Assembly: GCF_900112525.1 (NCBI RefSeq)
Contig: NZ_FOMD01000004.1
Span: 372,001-436,000 of the forward strand
Direction of reading: 5' to 3'
DNA length: 64,000 nt
Source of the DNA: Klenkia taihuensis
Lineage (GTDB): Bacteria > Actinomycetota > Actinomycetes > Mycobacteriales > Geodermatophilaceae
The notes beneath the pieces are model-generated. The model saw only the letters and a program-made list of their open reading frames with translations. It made no database searches and was not told where the DNA came from. The translations under genes were made by a program, and so were the position numbers. Positions 24,957-35,372 of this stretch are shown in pieces; position 1 is the stretch's first letter, and each line of letters starts with the position of its first letter.

Positions 24957-26029
24957 AGAGCGTCCTCATCGCCGCCGCCGTCGGGCTGGTGGTCTCGATC
25001 CTGATGACCCCGGTGGCCATCAAGACCTTCCGCCGGCAGGGCTTCGGCCAGGAGATCCGCGACGACGGCCCCGAGAGCCACCTGTCCAAGAAGGGCACGC
25101 CCACGATGGGCGGCACGGTCATCGTGCTGGCCACGGTGGTCGGCTACTTCGTCGCGCACCTGTTCCTCGTCGGGCAGGCCGGGCGCGGGGTGACCAGCAC
25201 CGGCCTGCTGCTGCTGTTCCTGCTGGTCGGGCTGGGCGTGGTCGGGTTCCTCGACGACTACCTCAAGATCCGGCACCGCCGCAGCCTCGGGCTGAACAAG
25301 ACCGCCAAGCTGGTCGGGCAGACCGTGGTCGGGCTGGGCTTCGCCGTCCTGGCGCTGGTCGAGTTCGGCGGCCAGCCGCCGGTCGCCTCCACCACCATCT
25401 CCTTCGTCCGGGAGATCGCCCCGCTGGCGCTGCCCGCGGCGCTGTTCCTGGTCTTCGCGCTGCTGTTCATCTCCGGGTTCTCCAACGCGGTCAACCTCAC
25501 CGACGGCCTGGACGGCCTGGCCGCCGGCTGCTCGGCGATGGTCTTCGGCGCCTACGTCGTCATCTCGTTCTGGCAGTTCGGCCACGACTGCGCCGCCGGT
25601 GTCGTCGAGGGGTGCTACACCGTCCGCGACCCGCTGGACGTCACCCTCGTCGCCGCCGCCGCGATGGGCGCCTGCCTGGGCTTCCTGTGGTGGAACACCT
25701 CGCCGGCCCGGATCTTCATGGGCGACACCGGCTCGCTGGCCCTGGGCGGGCTGATGGCCGGCATCGCCGTGGTCACCCGCACCGAGCTGCTGCTGGTCGT
25801 GCTGGGCGGCCTGTTCGTCGCCGTCACCCTGTCGGTGGCCATCCAGATCGCGTTCTTCAAGGCCACCCGCCGCCGGGTGTTCCGGATGGCACCGCTGCAC
25901 CACCACTTCGAGCTCGCCGGCTGGGCCGAGAACACCGTCATCGTGCGGTTCTGGCTGGTCACCGGGATGGCGGTCGCGTTCGGCATCGGCGCGTTCTACG
26001 CCGACTGGCTGTCCCTCACCGGCCTGTGA
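24953..26029 (+). CDS. mraY: Phospho-MurNAc-pentapeptide translocase
   Basis: 358 residues with about ten transmembrane helices. Transfers phospho-MurNAc-pentapeptide to undecaprenyl phosphate, making lipid I. Conserved sites: KKGTPTMGG, FLDDYLKI with the DD pair, NLTDGLDGLAAG, FMGDTGSLALG and the LHHHFE histidine loop. GTGA overlaps on both sides. Confidence 0.97.
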   Translation: MKSVLIAAAVGLVVSILMTPVAIKTFRRQGFGQEIRDDGPESHLSKKGTPTMGGTVIVLATVVGYFVAHLFLVGQAGRGVTSTGLLLLFLLVGLGVVGFLDDYLKIRHRRSLGLNKTAKLVGQTVVGLGFAVLALVEFGGQPPVASTTISFVREIAPLALPAALFLVFALLFISGFSNAVNLTDGLDGLAAGCSAMVFGAYVVISFWQFGHDCAAGVVEGCYTVRDPLDVTLVAAAAMGACLGFLWWNTSPARIFMGDTGSLALGGLMAGIAVVTRTELLLVVLGGLFVAVTLSVAIQIAFFKATRRRVFRMAPLHHHFELAGWAENTVIVRFWLVTGMAVAFGIGAFYADWLSLTGL

Positions 26030-27447
26030 CCGGGCCCCTGGGGCGGGTCCTGGTCGCCGGCCTCGGCGTCTCGGGGGTCGCCGCGGCCCGGGTGCTGCTG
26101 GCCCGCGGGGACACCGTGCTGCTCGCCGACGCGGGCAGCCCGCCCGCCCGGGCCGAGCTCGAGGCCGCCGGAGCCACCTGGCTCGGCGCGGTCACCGACT
26201 GCCCGGACGGCGTCGACCTGGTGGTCACCTCGCCCGGCTGGCGGCCGGACTCCCCGCTGCTGGTCGCAGCCGCCCGCGCCGGCGTCGAGGTCGTGGGGGA
26301 GCCCGAGCTCGCCTGGCGGCTGCGCGCACCGCTGCCCGACGGCGAGCCCGCGCCCTGGTACGCCGTCACCGGCACCAACGGCAAGACCACCACCGTCACC
26401 ATGCTCGAGGCCCTGCTGCTGGCCGGGGGGCGGCGCGCGGTGGCGGCCGGCAACGTCGGCCGGCCGCTGGTCGAGGTGGTCACCGCGCTGGACGCCGACG
26501 GCGTCCCGGCGTTCGACGCCGTCGCCGTGGAGCTCAGCTCGTTCCAGCTGCACTGGTCCAGCTCGATCGCCCCCGCGGCCGCCGCCGTGCTCAACGTCGC
26601 CGACGACCACGTCGACTGGCACGGCAGCGCGGACGCCTACCGCGACGCCAAGGCCAAGGTGCTGGCCCGCGCCCCCTTCGCGGTCGGCGACTCCGGCGAC
26701 CCGGTCGCGGCCGAGCTGGTGGCCGCGCACCCGCACCCGGTGACCGTCACGCTGCAGGAGCCCGTCCGCGGCCAGCTCGGCGTCCGCGCCGGCGCGCTGG
26801 TCGACCGGGCCTTCTCCGCCGCCCCCGCCGGCGACGTCCTCGTGGAGACGTCGGCGCTGCAGGTGTCCGGCCCGCACAACCTGACCAACGCCCTCGTCGC
26901 CGCCGCCCTGGCCCGGGTGGCCGGGGTGTCGCCCACCGACATCGGCACCGGCCTGGCCGGGTTCCGCGGCGGCGCCCACCGCAACGTGCTGGTCGCCACC
27001 GTCGACGGCGTGGACTTCGTCGACGACTCCAAGGCCACCAACCCGCACGCCGCCGGCGCCTCCCTGGCCGCCTACCCCCGGGTGGTCTGGATCGCGGGTG
27101 GGCTGCTCAAGGGCGCCGACGTCGACCCGCTGGTCGCCGCGGTCGCCCCGCGGCTGGCCGGGGTGGTGCTGCTGGGCCGCGACCGGCAGGTCCTGGCCAG
27201 GTCGTTGGCGCGACACGCCCCGTCGGTCCCACGGTCGGAGGTCCCCAGCGGTGACGATGTCGGAGTGACCGGTGTGACGAGCGGGACGGCTGAGGCGGTG
27301 ATGGGCGAGGTGGTGCGCGCTGCCGCCGCGATGGCCCGTCCCGGCGACACCGTCCTGCTGGCACCGGCCGCCGCGTCCATGGACGTGTTCACCGACTACG
27401 CGCACCGGGGCCGCGCCTTCGCCGACGCGGTCCGCGCCCTGCACTGA
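26026..27447 (+). CDS. murD: UDP-MurNAc-L-alanine-D-glutamate ligase
   Basis: 473 residues. Adds D-Glu to UDP-MurNAc-L-Ala. VLVAGLGVSGVAAAR is the N-terminal nucleotide-binding motif, VTGTNGKTTT the ATP loop, VAVELSSFQL and NVADDHVDWHG the central domain, and DSKATNPHA binds substrate in the C-terminal domain. GTG 26026 overlaps the mraY stop. Eleven nt separate it from ftsW. Confidence 0.96.
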   Translation: MTGPLGRVLVAGLGVSGVAAARVLLARGDTVLLADAGSPPARAELEAAGATWLGAVTDCPDGVDLVVTSPGWRPDSPLLVAAARAGVEVVGEPELAWRLRAPLPDGEPAPWYAVTGTNGKTTTVTMLEALLLAGGRRAVAAGNVGRPLVEVVTALDADGVPAFDAVAVELSSFQLHWSSSIAPAAAAVLNVADDHVDWHGSADAYRDAKAKVLARAPFAVGDSGDPVAAELVAAHPHPVTVTLQEPVRGQLGVRAGALVDRAFSAAPAGDVLVETSALQVSGPHNLTNALVAAALARVAGVSPTDIGTGLAGFRGGAHRNVLVATVDGVDFVDDSKATNPHAAGASLAAYPRVVWIAGGLLKGADVDPLVAAVAPRLAGVVLLGRDRQVLARSLARHAPSVPRSEVPSGDDVGVTGVTSGTAEAVMGEVVRAAAAMARPGDTVLLAPAAASMDVFTDYAHRGRAFADAVRALH

Positions 27448-27458
27448 CGGGGGCCGGC

Positions 27459-29042
27459 ATGGCTGCCAGCACGGACACGGACGCACCGACCCGCACCGCC
27501 CGCGCGCCCCGCCCCGGCGGTGCGGCGACCTCCGCGCGCGCCGCGCAGCGCGGTGCGCAGGCCTCCCGGGGCCCGCTGTTCCGCGCCCCGGCCTGGCTGG
27601 ACGGGCCGATGACCAGCGCGCACCTGGTGCTGGGGTCGGCCGGCCTGCTGCTGGCCATCGGGCTGGTGATGGTCTTCTCCGCCTCCAGCGTGGAGGCCGC
27701 GCTCGACGACCAGCCGGCCTGGCTCCCCGGGGTGCGCCAGCTCGTCTTCGCCGTCGTCGGGACCGGGCTGCTGCTGGTCGCCGTCCGGCTGCCCGTGGGG
27801 TACCTGCGCCGCTACTCCGGCATCGCGCTCGTCGTGGTGACCGTGATGCTGCTGGCGGTGCTGGTGCCCGGCATCGGCAAGGAGCTCAACGGCGCCCGGC
27901 AGTGGATCAGCCTCGGCGTGGTCGACGTGCAGCCCTCCGAGCTGGCCAAGCTGGTGCTCGCGCTGTGGGGCGCGCACGTCATCGCGCTGCGCGAGAAGTG
28001 GCTGACCACCAAGGCGCTGCTGGTCCCGGTGGTGCCGGCCTTCCTGCTGCTGGCCGCCCTGGTGCTCCTCGAGCCCGACATGGGCGCCACCGTCGGCCTG
28101 GCGCTGGTGGTGGCCGGGCTGCTGTGGTCCGGCGGGCTCCCCGGGCGCTGGATCGCCGGGTTCCTCGTCGTCGGCACGGCCGCGCTGGCGGTCACCGCGC
28201 TCAGCGCGTCCTACCGCGCCGCCCGCGTCTTCTCCTTCCTGGACCCCTTCGCCGACCCCGAGGACGGCGGCTTCCAGGCCATCAAGGGCCTCTACGCGCT
28301 GGCCACCGGCGGCTTCACCGGCGTCGGGCTGGGCAACAGCCGGATGAAGTGGAACATCCTCCCGCACGCCGAGAGCGACTACATCTTCGCGATCATCGGC
28401 GAGGAGCTGGGCTTCCTGGGCTGCCTGGTGGTCATCACCCTCTACGGCGTGCTGGCCTACGCCGGCTTCCGGATCGCCCGCCGGGCCACCGACCGGTTCG
28501 TCCAGCTGGCCTGCGTCGCGATCACCGTCTGGCTGATCGGGCAGGCCTTCATCAACATGGGCTACGTCGTCGGCCTGCTGCCGGTCACCGGCGTCACGCT
28601 GCCGTTGATCTCCGCCGGCGGCACCTCGCTGGTGCTCACCCTGTTCATCGTCGGGCTGCTGGTGCGCTTCGCGCGCACCGAGCCCGAGGCGATCGAGCAC
28701 CTGCGCGCCCACCGGCAGGCCCACCCCGTCGGCCGGCTGGGCCGGCTGGGCCGCTGGCTGATGCCGGTGCCCGAGCACGCCGTCGCCCCGCTGCCCGTGC
28801 TGGGCCGGCGCACCCCGGCTCCCCGCACCCGGCCCGACGCCGGTGGGCGCACCGTCGCCCGCGTCCGCGGCGACCGGCCCCGCGCTGCCGACCGGCCGGC
28901 CACCCGGCAGACTGCCCAGGCGCGCCCGGCGGCCGGCGAGCGGGCCCCGCGCCCCCGGTCGGCCGCCCCCGTCGGCGGCGCCGGCGGCCGGACCCGCGAG
29001 CCGGCCCGCACCCCGGGGGACCGGCCGCGCCGACCCCGCTGA
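27459..29042 (+). CDS. ftsW: Septal SEDS glycosyltransferase FtsW
   Basis: 527 residues. Polymerises lipid II at the septum together with FtsI. A 50-residue Arg/Ala-rich cytoplasmic tail precedes about ten transmembrane helices. SEDS signatures: [28 protein letters not shown] and [21 protein letters not shown] long basic, Pro/Arg-rich C-terminal tail (about 440-527) is typical of actinobacterial FtsW, where it can contact FtsZ. ATG 27459 is the only plausible start. Confidence 0.95.
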   Translation: MAASTDTDAPTRTARAPRPGGAATSARAAQRGAQASRGPLFRAPAWLDGPMTSAHLVLGSAGLLLAIGLVMVFSASSVEAALDDQPAWLPGVRQLVFAVVGTGLLLVAVRLPVGYLRRYSGIALVVVTVMLLAVLVPGIGKELNGARQWISLGVVDVQPSELAKLVLALWGAHVIALREKWLTTKALLVPVVPAFLLLAALVLLEPDMGATVGLALVVAGLLWSGGLPGRWIAGFLVVGTAALAVTALSASYRAARVFSFLDPFADPEDGGFQAIKGLYALATGGFTGVGLGNSRMKWNILPHAESDYIFAIIGEELGFLGCLVVITLYGVLAYAGFRIARRATDRFVQLACVAITVWLIGQAFINMGYVVGLLPVTGVTLPLISAGGTSLVLTLFIVGLLVRFARTEPEAIEHLRAHRQAHPVGRLGRLGRWLMPVPEHAVAPLPVLGRRTPAPRTRPDAGGRTVARVRGDRPRAADRPATRQTAQARPAAGERAPRPRSAAPVGGAGGRTREPARTPGDRPRRPR

Positions 29043-29055
29043 GCGCCGACCCTGT

Positions 29056-29061
29056 GAGACT
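29056..29061 (+). promoter_or_regulatory. Possible leaderless -10 box of murG (GAGACT)
   Basis: GAGACT ends 6 nt before GTG 29068. The arrangement GAGACT-N6-GTG recurs at 42457. It matches TANNNT only at the A and final T. Confidence 0.3.
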
Positions 29062-29067
29062 GACCCC

Positions 29068-30198
29068 GTGACCTCTGCACCACCCCCACCGCCTCCCCGC
29101 ACCCGGCCGGTCAGCGTCGTGCTGGCCGGCGGCGGCACCGGCGGGCACATCGAGCCCATGCTGGCCCTCGCCGACGCCCTGGTCCGCCGCACCGGCGCCC
29201 CCGGCGGCGCCCCGCGGGTCACCTGCCTGGGCACCGCCCGCGGCATGGAGACCCGGCTGGTGCCCGCCCGCGGGCACGAGCTGCGGCTCATCCCGCCGGT
29301 GCCGCTGCCCCGCAGGCCCACGCTCGACCTGCTCCGGGTGCCCGGCCGGGTGCGCCGTGCCGTCGCCGACACCCGGGCGCTGCTCACCGAGCTCGACGCC
29401 GACGTGGTGGTCGGCTTCGGCGGCTACGTCGCCCTGCCGGCCTACCTCGCCGCCAAGCGGGCCGGCGTCCCCGTCGTGGTGCACGAGCAGAACCCGCTGC
29501 CCGGGCTGGCCAACCGGGTCGGCGCGAGGCTCGCCGCCGCGGTCGCCGTCACCACCCCGGGCACCCCGCTGCCCGGCGCGGTGCACACCGGCATGCCGCT
29601 GAGGCCCTCGATCACCGGCCTGGACCGGGCCGCGCTGCGCGCGGAGGCCCGCGCGCACTTCGGCCTGGACGCCGACCGGCCCACCCTGCTGGTCTTCGGC
29701 GGTTCGCAGGGCGCCCGCTCGCTGAACACCGCCGCGACCGGCGCGGCCGCTGCGCTGCGCGCCGCCGGCGTGCAGGTGCTGCACGCCCGGGGACCCAAGA
29801 ACACCGAGGTCGCCGTCCCCGCCGGCGACCCGCCCTACGTCGTCGTGGACTACCTGGAGCGGATGGACCTGGCCTACGCCGCGGCCGACCTCGCGCTGTG
29901 CCGTTCCGGCGCGGTCAGCGTCGCCGAGCTGTCGGCGGTCGGCCTGCCGGGTGCGTTCGTGCCGCTGCCCATCGGCAACGGCGAGCAGCGCCGCAACGCG
30001 CTGCCGGTCGTGCAGGCCGGCGGCGGCCTGCTGGTCGAGGACGCCGAGCTGTCGGCCGAGTGGGTGTCGGCCACCCTGGTGCCTGTGCTCACCGACCCCG
30101 CCCGCCTCGCCGAGCTGGCCCGCCACGCCGCGGCCGCCGGCGTCCCCGACGCCGACGAGGTCCTGGCCGACCTGACGCTCTCGGTGGTGCGGGCATGA
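29068..30198 (+). CDS. murG: UDP-GlcNAc:lipid I N-acetylglucosaminyltransferase
   Basis: 376 residues. Makes lipid II at the inner face of the membrane. [15 protein letters not shown] is the first G-loop, [14 protein letters not shown] and [13 protein letters not shown] the second, [10 protein letters not shown] begins the UDP-GlcNAc domain, and [18 protein letters not shown] binds the donor. The N-terminus is Pro-rich ([10 protein letters not shown]). The stop overlaps the murC start (ATGA). Confidence 0.96.
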   Translation: MTSAPPPPPPRTRPVSVVLAGGGTGGHIEPMLALADALVRRTGAPGGAPRVTCLGTARGMETRLVPARGHELRLIPPVPLPRRPTLDLLRVPGRVRRAVADTRALLTELDADVVVGFGGYVALPAYLAAKRAGVPVVVHEQNPLPGLANRVGARLAAAVAVTTPGTPLPGAVHTGMPLRPSITGLDRAALRAEARAHFGLDADRPTLLVFGGSQGARSLNTAATGAAAALRAAGVQVLHARGPKNTEVAVPAGDPPYVVVDYLERMDLAYAAADLALCRSGAVSVAELSAVGLPGAFVPLPIGNGEQRRNALPVVQAGGGLLVEDAELSAEWVSATLVPVLTDPARLAELARHAAAAGVPDADEVLADLTLSVVRA

Positions 30199-31637
30199 GC
30201 GCCGCCGACGTCGCCGCCTGGCGTGACCCCATCCCGGCGCTGGACGAGCTCGGCGCGGTGCACTTCGTCGGCATCGGCGGGGCCGGCATGAGCGGCATCG
30301 CCCGCATCCTGCTGGCCCGTGGGGTCACCGTCTCCGGCAGCGACCGCAAGCAGACCCCGACCACGGCCGCGCTGGCCGCCCTCGGCGCGCGCACCGAGGT
30401 CGGGCACACCGCCGAGCACCTCGGGGACGCCGCCACCGTGGTGGTGTCCACCGCCATCCGCCCGGACAACCCCGAGCTGGTGGCCGCCCGCGAGCGCGGC
30501 CTGCGGGTGCTGCCCCGTGCCGTCGCGCTGGCCGCGGTCATGGCCGGGCGGCGCAGCGTCGCCGTCGCCGGCACCCACGGCAAGACCTCGACCACCTCGA
30601 TGCTCACCGTGGCGGTCCAGGCCTGCGGCGCCGACCCGTCCTTCGCCATCGGCGGCGACCTCAACGAGTCCGGCTCCAACGCCCACGCCGGCACCGGCGA
30701 CGTGTTCGTGGCCGAGGCCGACGAGAGCGACCGGTCCTTCCTGCTGCTGGCCCCCTTCGCCGGCATCGTCACCAACGTCGAGGCCGACCACCTGGACAAC
30801 TACGGCGACCTGGCCGCCGTCGAGGCCGCCTTCGACCGGTTCCTCACCACGGTCGACCCGGCCGGGTTCGTGGTGCTGTGCGCCGACGACCCCGGCTCGG
30901 CCCGGCTGCGCGACGTGCCCACCTCCGGTGCGCGGGTGCTCACCTACGGCCGCAGCGGGGACGTCGACCTGGAGGTCCGCGACCTCGACGTCGGCCCGGC
31001 CGGCACCAGCTGGACGGCGGTGCACCGCGGCGCCGTCCTCGGCCGGGTCGCCCTGCGGCTGCCCGGTGAGCACATGGCGCTCAACAGCGCCGCGGCGCTG
31101 CTGGCCGGCCTGGAGCTGGGCTTCCCGGCCGCCGGGCTGATGGCCGGGCTGGCCCGCTTCGGCGGCGTGCACCGCCGGTTCGAGCTCAAGGGCACCGCGG
31201 CCGGCGTCCGGGTCTACGACGACTACGCCCACCACCCCACCGAGGTGGCCGCCCAGCTGCGGGCTGCCCGGTCGGTGGTGGGGGAGGGCCGGCTGGTCGT
31301 GCTGTTCCAGCCGCACCTGTACAGCCGCACGGCCGAGTTCGCGGCCGGGTTCGGCGAGGCCCTGGGCCTGGCCGACGAGGTCGTGGTCATGGACGTCTAC
31401 GGCGCCCGGGAGGACCCGGTGCCCGGGGTCACCGGCGCGCTGGTGGCCGACGCGGTGCCGCTGCCGGCCGGCGCGGTGGCCTTCGAGCCGTCCTGGTCGG
31501 CGGCCGCCGGCGCGATGGCCGACCGGGCGCGCCCCGGCGACCTGCTGCTCACCATGGGCGCCGGCGACGTCGTCCAGGTCGGGCCGGAGATCCTCACCGC
31601 CCTGGTCGAGCGCGAGCGCACCGACGGGGCGGGCTGA
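30195..31637 (+). CDS. murC: UDP-MurNAc-L-alanine ligase
   Basis: 480 residues. First amino-acid ligase of the pathway. [17 protein letters not shown] binds [17 protein letters not shown] is the ATP loop, [10 protein letters not shown] and [12 protein letters not shown] the central domain, and [11 protein letters not shown] the C-terminal domain. ATGA overlap with murG; ftsQ follows after 3 nt. Confidence 0.97.
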   Translation: MSAADVAAWRDPIPALDELGAVHFVGIGGAGMSGIARILLARGVTVSGSDRKQTPTTAALAALGARTEVGHTAEHLGDAATVVVSTAIRPDNPELVAARERGLRVLPRAVALAAVMAGRRSVAVAGTHGKTSTTSMLTVAVQACGADPSFAIGGDLNESGSNAHAGTGDVFVAEADESDRSFLLLAPFAGIVTNVEADHLDNYGDLAAVEAAFDRFLTTVDPAGFVVLCADDPGSARLRDVPTSGARVLTYGRSGDVDLEVRDLDVGPAGTSWTAVHRGAVLGRVALRLPGEHMALNSAAALLAGLELGFPAAGLMAGLARFGGVHRRFELKGTAAGVRVYDDYAHHPTEVAAQLRAARSVVGEGRLVVLFQPHLYSRTAEFAAGFGEALGLADEVVVMDVYGAREDPVPGVTGALVADAVPLPAGAVAFEPSWSAAAGAMADRARPGDLLLTMGAGDVVQVGPEILTALVERERTDGAG

Positions 31638-31640
31638 GCC

Positions 31641-32444
31641 GTGCCGCGGACGGGGAGCACCACCCGGGACCGCACCCGGGGTGCCCGCCGCGAGCGGCCC
31701 GGCCGGTCCGCCGGCGCGGGCGGGGTCACCCGGCTGCGCACCCGCCGCCAGCTGGACCCCCGCCGGCGGCGCCTGCTGGTCGCCGGCACGGTGGTGGTGC
31801 TCGCCGCGGTGCTGGCCTGGGTGGTGCTGGCCAGCCCGTTGCTGGCGGTGCGCACCGTCCAGGTCGACGGTGCGGTGACGCTGTCGGCCGACCAGGTCCG
31901 CGACGCCGCCGGGGTGGCCGAGGGCACCCCGCTGGTGCGGGTGGACACCGCGGCCGCGGCCGCCCGGGTCGCCGCGCTGCCCCAGGTCGCCGACGCCGAG
32001 GTCACCAGGGGGTGGCCGGACCGCGTCGTGGTCACCCTGCGGGAACGCGTCCCGGTCGCCGTGGTCGAGCAGGACGGCACCCGCTCGCTCGTCGACGCCG
32101 GCGGCACGCTGTTCGACACCATCACCGGTGACCCGCCGGCCGGGGTGGTGCCGCTGTCGGTGGCCGACCCCGGGCCCGACGACCGCGCCACCGCCGCCGC
32201 GCTGGCCGCGATCGTGTCGCTGCCGGGCTCGGTGCGCGACCAGGTCACCCAGGTCGCCGCCACCACCCCGGACGACGTCACGCTCACCCTGTCCGACGGC
32301 ACCACCGTGCTGTGGGGCGACGCCTCGCGGGCCGACCGCAAGGCCGAGGTGCTGGCCGCCGTCCTGGACCAGGTGGCCGCCGGCAGCCTCGACCCGGCCA
32401 CCCAGGTCGACGTCAGCTCGCCCGACGAGGTCGTCCTGCGCTGA
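31641..32444 (+). CDS. ftsQ: Cell division protein FtsQ
   Basis: 267 residues. Basic cytoplasmic tail (about 1-48), one transmembrane helix (about 50-70), a POTRA domain (VRTVQVDGAVTLSADQVRDAAGV to VVTLRERVPVAVVE) and the FtsQ/DivIB beta domain. Scaffold of the FtsQ-L-B complex. It is normally followed directly by ftsZ in actinobacteria; here an AhpD-like gene lies between. GTG 31641 lies 3 nt beyond the murC stop. Confidence 0.92.
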   Translation: MPRTGSTTRDRTRGARRERPGRSAGAGGVTRLRTRRQLDPRRRRLLVAGTVVVLAAVLAWVVLASPLLAVRTVQVDGAVTLSADQVRDAAGVAEGTPLVRVDTAAAAARVAALPQVADAEVTRGWPDRVVVTLRERVPVAVVEQDGTRSLVDAGGTLFDTITGDPPAGVVPLSVADPGPDDRATAAALAAIVSLPGSVRDQVTQVAATTPDDVTLTLSDGTTVLWGDASRADRKAEVLAAVLDQVAAGSLDPATQVDVSSPDEVVLR

Positions 32445-32463
32445 GGGGTGCAGGGTGGGGGAC

Positions 32464-33069
32464 ATGACCCTGCCCACACCGCAGCCCGCACCGCAGCCCG
32501 TGTCCCGGTTCCCGCTGGCCGACCGCGCCGACCTCCCCGACGACCTGCGCGAGCGCTACGACGCCGTGGAGGCGAAGTCGGGGTTCCTGCCCAACGTCTT
32601 CGCCGCGCTGGCCCACCGGCCGGAGGAGGCGCGGGCGTTCTTCGCCCACCACGACGCGCTGATGGACAAGGACACCCCGGGTCTGTCGCAGGCCGAGCGC
32701 GAGGTGGTGGTCGTGGCCACCAGCGCGGCCAACGACTGCCTGTACTGCGTGGTCGCCCACGGCGCCGTCGCCCGCATCCGCGCCCGCGACCCCTACCTGG
32801 CCGACCAGGTCGCGGTCGACTGGCGCAAGGCCCCGCTGCAGCCGCGCATGCACGCGGTGCTGGAGGTCGCCGTCCGGCTGGCCACCGACCCGGCCGCCGT
32901 CGTCCCGGCCGACCTGGACACCCTCCGCGGGCACGGGCTGACCGAGGACGACCTCTGGGACCTGGGCGCCATCGTGTCCTTCTTCGCGATGAGCAACCGG
33001 CTCGCGCACTGGGCGGCGATCCCCCCGAACCCCGAGTTCTTCCTGATGGGCCGGGTGCCGCGCGGCTGA
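32464..33069 (+). CDS. AhpD-like peroxidase-related enzyme (carboxymuconolactone decarboxylase family)
   Basis: 201 residues. The AhpD/CMD domain shows SQAEREVVVVATSAANDCLYCVVAHG, with the redox CxxC (CLYC) and the following His of the AhpD-type active site; the C-terminal FLMGRVPRG matches 'peroxidase-related enzyme' proteins. Predicted alkylhydroperoxidase or related thiol-based peroxidase. It has a GGGGG-rich Shine-Dalgarno region before ATG 32464 and sits 19 nt after ftsQ on the same strand. Its position between ftsQ and ftsZ is unusual and has no obvious link to division. Confidence 0.85.
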   Translation: MTLPTPQPAPQPVSRFPLADRADLPDDLRERYDAVEAKSGFLPNVFAALAHRPEEARAFFAHHDALMDKDTPGLSQAEREVVVVATSAANDCLYCVVAHGAVARIRARDPYLADQVAVDWRKAPLQPRMHAVLEVAVRLATDPAAVVPADLDTLRGHGLTEDDLWDLGAIVSFFAMSNRLAHWAAIPPNPEFFLMGRVPRG

Positions 33070-33274
33070 CCCACGACACGCCCGGGGGGAAAACCTTCGT
33101 CAGGTTCTGCGCACCGGTCCCGGTCGGTGTGCCTCGACCCCGGGATGAGACGCTGACGGGGCGGGTCGTCACCAGCAGTGAGGCCCGTGTGACGTACGGG
33201 TCCGAGGGGGCGGACGAGCACCACGGTGCCGACACGCCGCAGCGCCGGAGGGTGCTGGCGTCGGGCAATCCGCG

Positions 33275-33304
33275 CACCTAGCGTCGCCCCCATCGCCCTA
33301 GGTG
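33275..33304. promoter_or_regulatory. Inverted repeat upstream of ftsZ
   Basis: CACCTAG (33275-33281) and CTAGGTG (33298-33304), 16 nt apart, just before the ftsZ promoter-like region. Could be an operator; no matching regulator is known to me. Confidence 0.4.
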
Positions 33305-33340
33305 ACATAACTATAAGGCTTAACCTGAGGATGAGGGTCC
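33305..33340 (+). promoter_or_regulatory. AT-rich ftsZ promoter/leader element
   Basis: A rare AT-rich patch (ACATAACTATAAGGCTTAAC) followed by CCTGAGGATGAGGGT. It resembles the conserved element before ftsZ in Streptomyces and Mycobacterium (from memory). TAACCT at 33321-33326 fits a -10 box and would start a short leader with GGGGAG (33345-33350), 6 nt before ATG 33357. Confidence 0.6.
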
Positions 33341-33356
33341 AGTTGGGGAGCGCAGC

Positions 33357-34622
33357 ATGACACCTCCGCACAACTACCTCGCGGTCATCAAGGTCGTCGG
33401 CATCGGCGGCGGCGGCGTGAACGCGGTGAACAGGATGATCGAGGTCGGCCTCAAGGGGGTCGAGTTCATCGCCATCAACACCGACGCGCAGGCGTTGCTG
33501 ATGAGCGACGCCGACGTCAAGCTCGACGTCGGCCGTGAGCTCACCCGCGGCCTGGGCGCCGGCGCCCAGCCCGACGTGGGCCGGCAGGCCGCCGAGGACC
33601 ACCGCGAGGAGATCGAAGAGGTGCTCAAGGGCGCCGACATGGTCTTCGTGACGGCCGGCGAGGGAGGTGGCACCGGCACCGGTGGCGCGCCCGTCGTGGC
33701 GTCCATCGCCCGCAAGCTCGGCGCGCTGACCATCGGCGTGGTCACCCGCCCGTTCTCCTTCGAGGGCAAGCGGCGGGCCGTGCAGGCCGAGTCGGGGATC
33801 GACGAGCTGCGCAACGAGTGCGACACGCTCATCGTCATCCCGAACGACCGGCTGCTCCAGCTCGGCGACCGGAACGTGTCCGTCATGGACGCCTTCCGCA
33901 CCGCCGACCAGGTGCTGCTGTCCGGTGTCCAGGGCATCACCGACCTGATCACCACGCCCGGCCTGATCAACCTGGACTTCGCCGACGTCAAGTCGGTCAT
34001 GTCCGGGGCCGGGTCGGCGCTGATGGGCATCGGCAGCGCCCGCGGGGACAACCGCGCGCTGCTGGCGGCCGAGCAGGCGATCGCCTCGCCGCTGCTGGAG
34101 GCCTCGATGGAGGGCGCCCACGGCGTCCTGCTGTCGATCTCCGGTGGCTCGGACCTCGGCCTGTTCGAGATCAACGAGGCCGCCTCGCTGGTCTCCGACG
34201 CCGCGCACGCCGACGCCAACATCATCTTCGGCGCCGTCATCGACGACGCCCTGGGCGACGAGGTGCGGGTGACGGTGATCGCGGCCGGCTTCGACGGCGG
34301 CAAGCCCAGCGGCACCGGCCGCAAGGTGGAGGCCGCGCCGGCCTCGTCGGCGGGGGCGTCCTCGGTGCCCGCGCAGGCCCGCCCGGCGCAGCCGGCGCCC
34401 CAGCCGGCCCCGCGCCAGACCGGCGAGCGGCTGGTCGCCGGCCCCGCGACCGGCGCGCAGCACACCCCGCAGGCGGCCCCCCGGTCGGCCCCGCAGGGTG
34501 GCGGGATCACCGTCCCGCCGCTGCCCCCGGTCCCGGGCCCGGTGGGCGGCACGCGCCGTCCGCTGTCCTCGGACGACTTCGAGGAGGAGCTCGACATCCC
34601 CGAGTTCCTGCGCTCGCAGTAA
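33357..34622 (+). CDS. ftsZ: Cell division GTPase FtsZ
   Basis: 421 residues. Tubulin-like GTPase that builds the Z ring. [15 protein letters not shown] begins the nucleotide fold, [15 protein letters not shown] is the tubulin signature loop, and [13 protein letters not shown] the T7 catalytic loop. After the globular part (to about 315) a Pro/Ala/Gln-rich linker leads to the conserved tail DIPEFLRSQ, the docking site for SepF and FtsW. It has its own upstream element, so it is probably transcribed separately as well as with dcw. Confidence 0.98.
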   Translation: MTPPHNYLAVIKVVGIGGGGVNAVNRMIEVGLKGVEFIAINTDAQALLMSDADVKLDVGRELTRGLGAGAQPDVGRQAAEDHREEIEEVLKGADMVFVTAGEGGGTGTGGAPVVASIARKLGALTIGVVTRPFSFEGKRRAVQAESGIDELRNECDTLIVIPNDRLLQLGDRNVSVMDAFRTADQVLLSGVQGITDLITTPGLINLDFADVKSVMSGAGSALMGIGSARGDNRALLAAEQAIASPLLEASMEGAHGVLLSISGGSDLGLFEINEAASLVSDAAHADANIIFGAVIDDALGDEVRVTVIAAGFDGGKPSGTGRKVEAAPASSAGASSVPAQARPAQPAPQPAPRQTGERLVAGPATGAQHTPQAAPRSAPQGGGITVPPLPPVPGPVGGTRRPLSSDDFEEELDIPEFLRSQ

Positions 34623-34625
34623 GAG

Positions 34626-35372
34626 GTGGCTCCACGCGATCCGGCCGTCCCGCCGGGTCGGTCCCCCCGCCCCCGGCGGGTGGTGACCGACCGGCGGGGC
34701 GGCCGTTCGTCGTCCCCGTACGACGCGTTCAACCTCGGCGGGCACGTCGGCGACGACCCGGCCGACGTCGCCGCCAACCGGGAGCGGCTGGCCCGCGAGC
34801 TCGGCGTGGACGTCGCCGACCTGGTCTGGATGGACCAGGTGCACGGCACCGGCGTCGCCGTCGTCACCGAGCGTCGGACCGGTGCGCCGCCGCAGGTGGA
34901 CGCGCTGGTCACCGCCGTCCCCGGGCTGGTGCTGTGCGTGCTGGTGGCCGACTGCGTGCCGGTGCTGCTCGCCGACCCGGTCGCCGGCGTCGTGGCCGCG
35001 GTGCACGCCGGCCGCGAGGGCGTGCGCCAGGGCGTCGTCCCGGCCGCGCTGGCCGCGATGGCCGACCTCGGCGCCCGCCCGGCCGACGTGCAGGCGCTGC
35101 TCGGCCCGGCGGTGTGCGGGCTGGACTACGAGGTGCCCCGCGCCATGCAGGTCCAGGTCGCACGCGTGGCGTCCGACGCCGCCGTCCGCTCCCGCGCCGG
35201 CACCCCGGCGCTGGACCTGCGGGCCGGGCTCACCCAGGTGCTGCGCGGGGCCGGCGTCGGCCAGGTCGTGCAGGACCCGCGGTGCACCGTCGAGGACCGC
35301 CGGCTGTTCTCCCACCGCCGCGACGGCGTCACCGGCCGGCAGGCGGGCGTGGTCTGGCTGGACCCGGCGTGA
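34626..35372 (+). CDS. pgeF: Purine nucleoside phosphorylase/polyphenol oxidase family protein (YfiH/LACC1-like)
   Basis: 248 residues. Motifs: AFNLGGHVGDDP, WMDQVHG, ADCVPVLLAD, AVHAGREGVRQGV and GPAVCGLDYEVP. The His, Cys and His zinc-site residues are visible. In E. coli the homologue edits mis-incorporated L-Ser from muropeptides (PgeF), which fits its place after ftsZ; homologues also act on purine nucleosides. Three nt after the ftsZ stop. GTGA overlap with the next gene. Confidence 0.9.
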   Translation: MAPRDPAVPPGRSPRPRRVVTDRRGGRSSSPYDAFNLGGHVGDDPADVAANRERLARELGVDVADLVWMDQVHGTGVAVVTERRTGAPPQVDALVTAVPGLVLCVLVADCVPVLLADPVAGVVAAVHAGREGVRQGVVPAALAAMADLGARPADVQALLGPAVCGLDYEVPRAMQVQVARVASDAAVRSRAGTPALDLRAGLTQVLRGAGVGQVVQDPRCTVEDRRLFSHRRDGVTGRQAGVVWLDPA

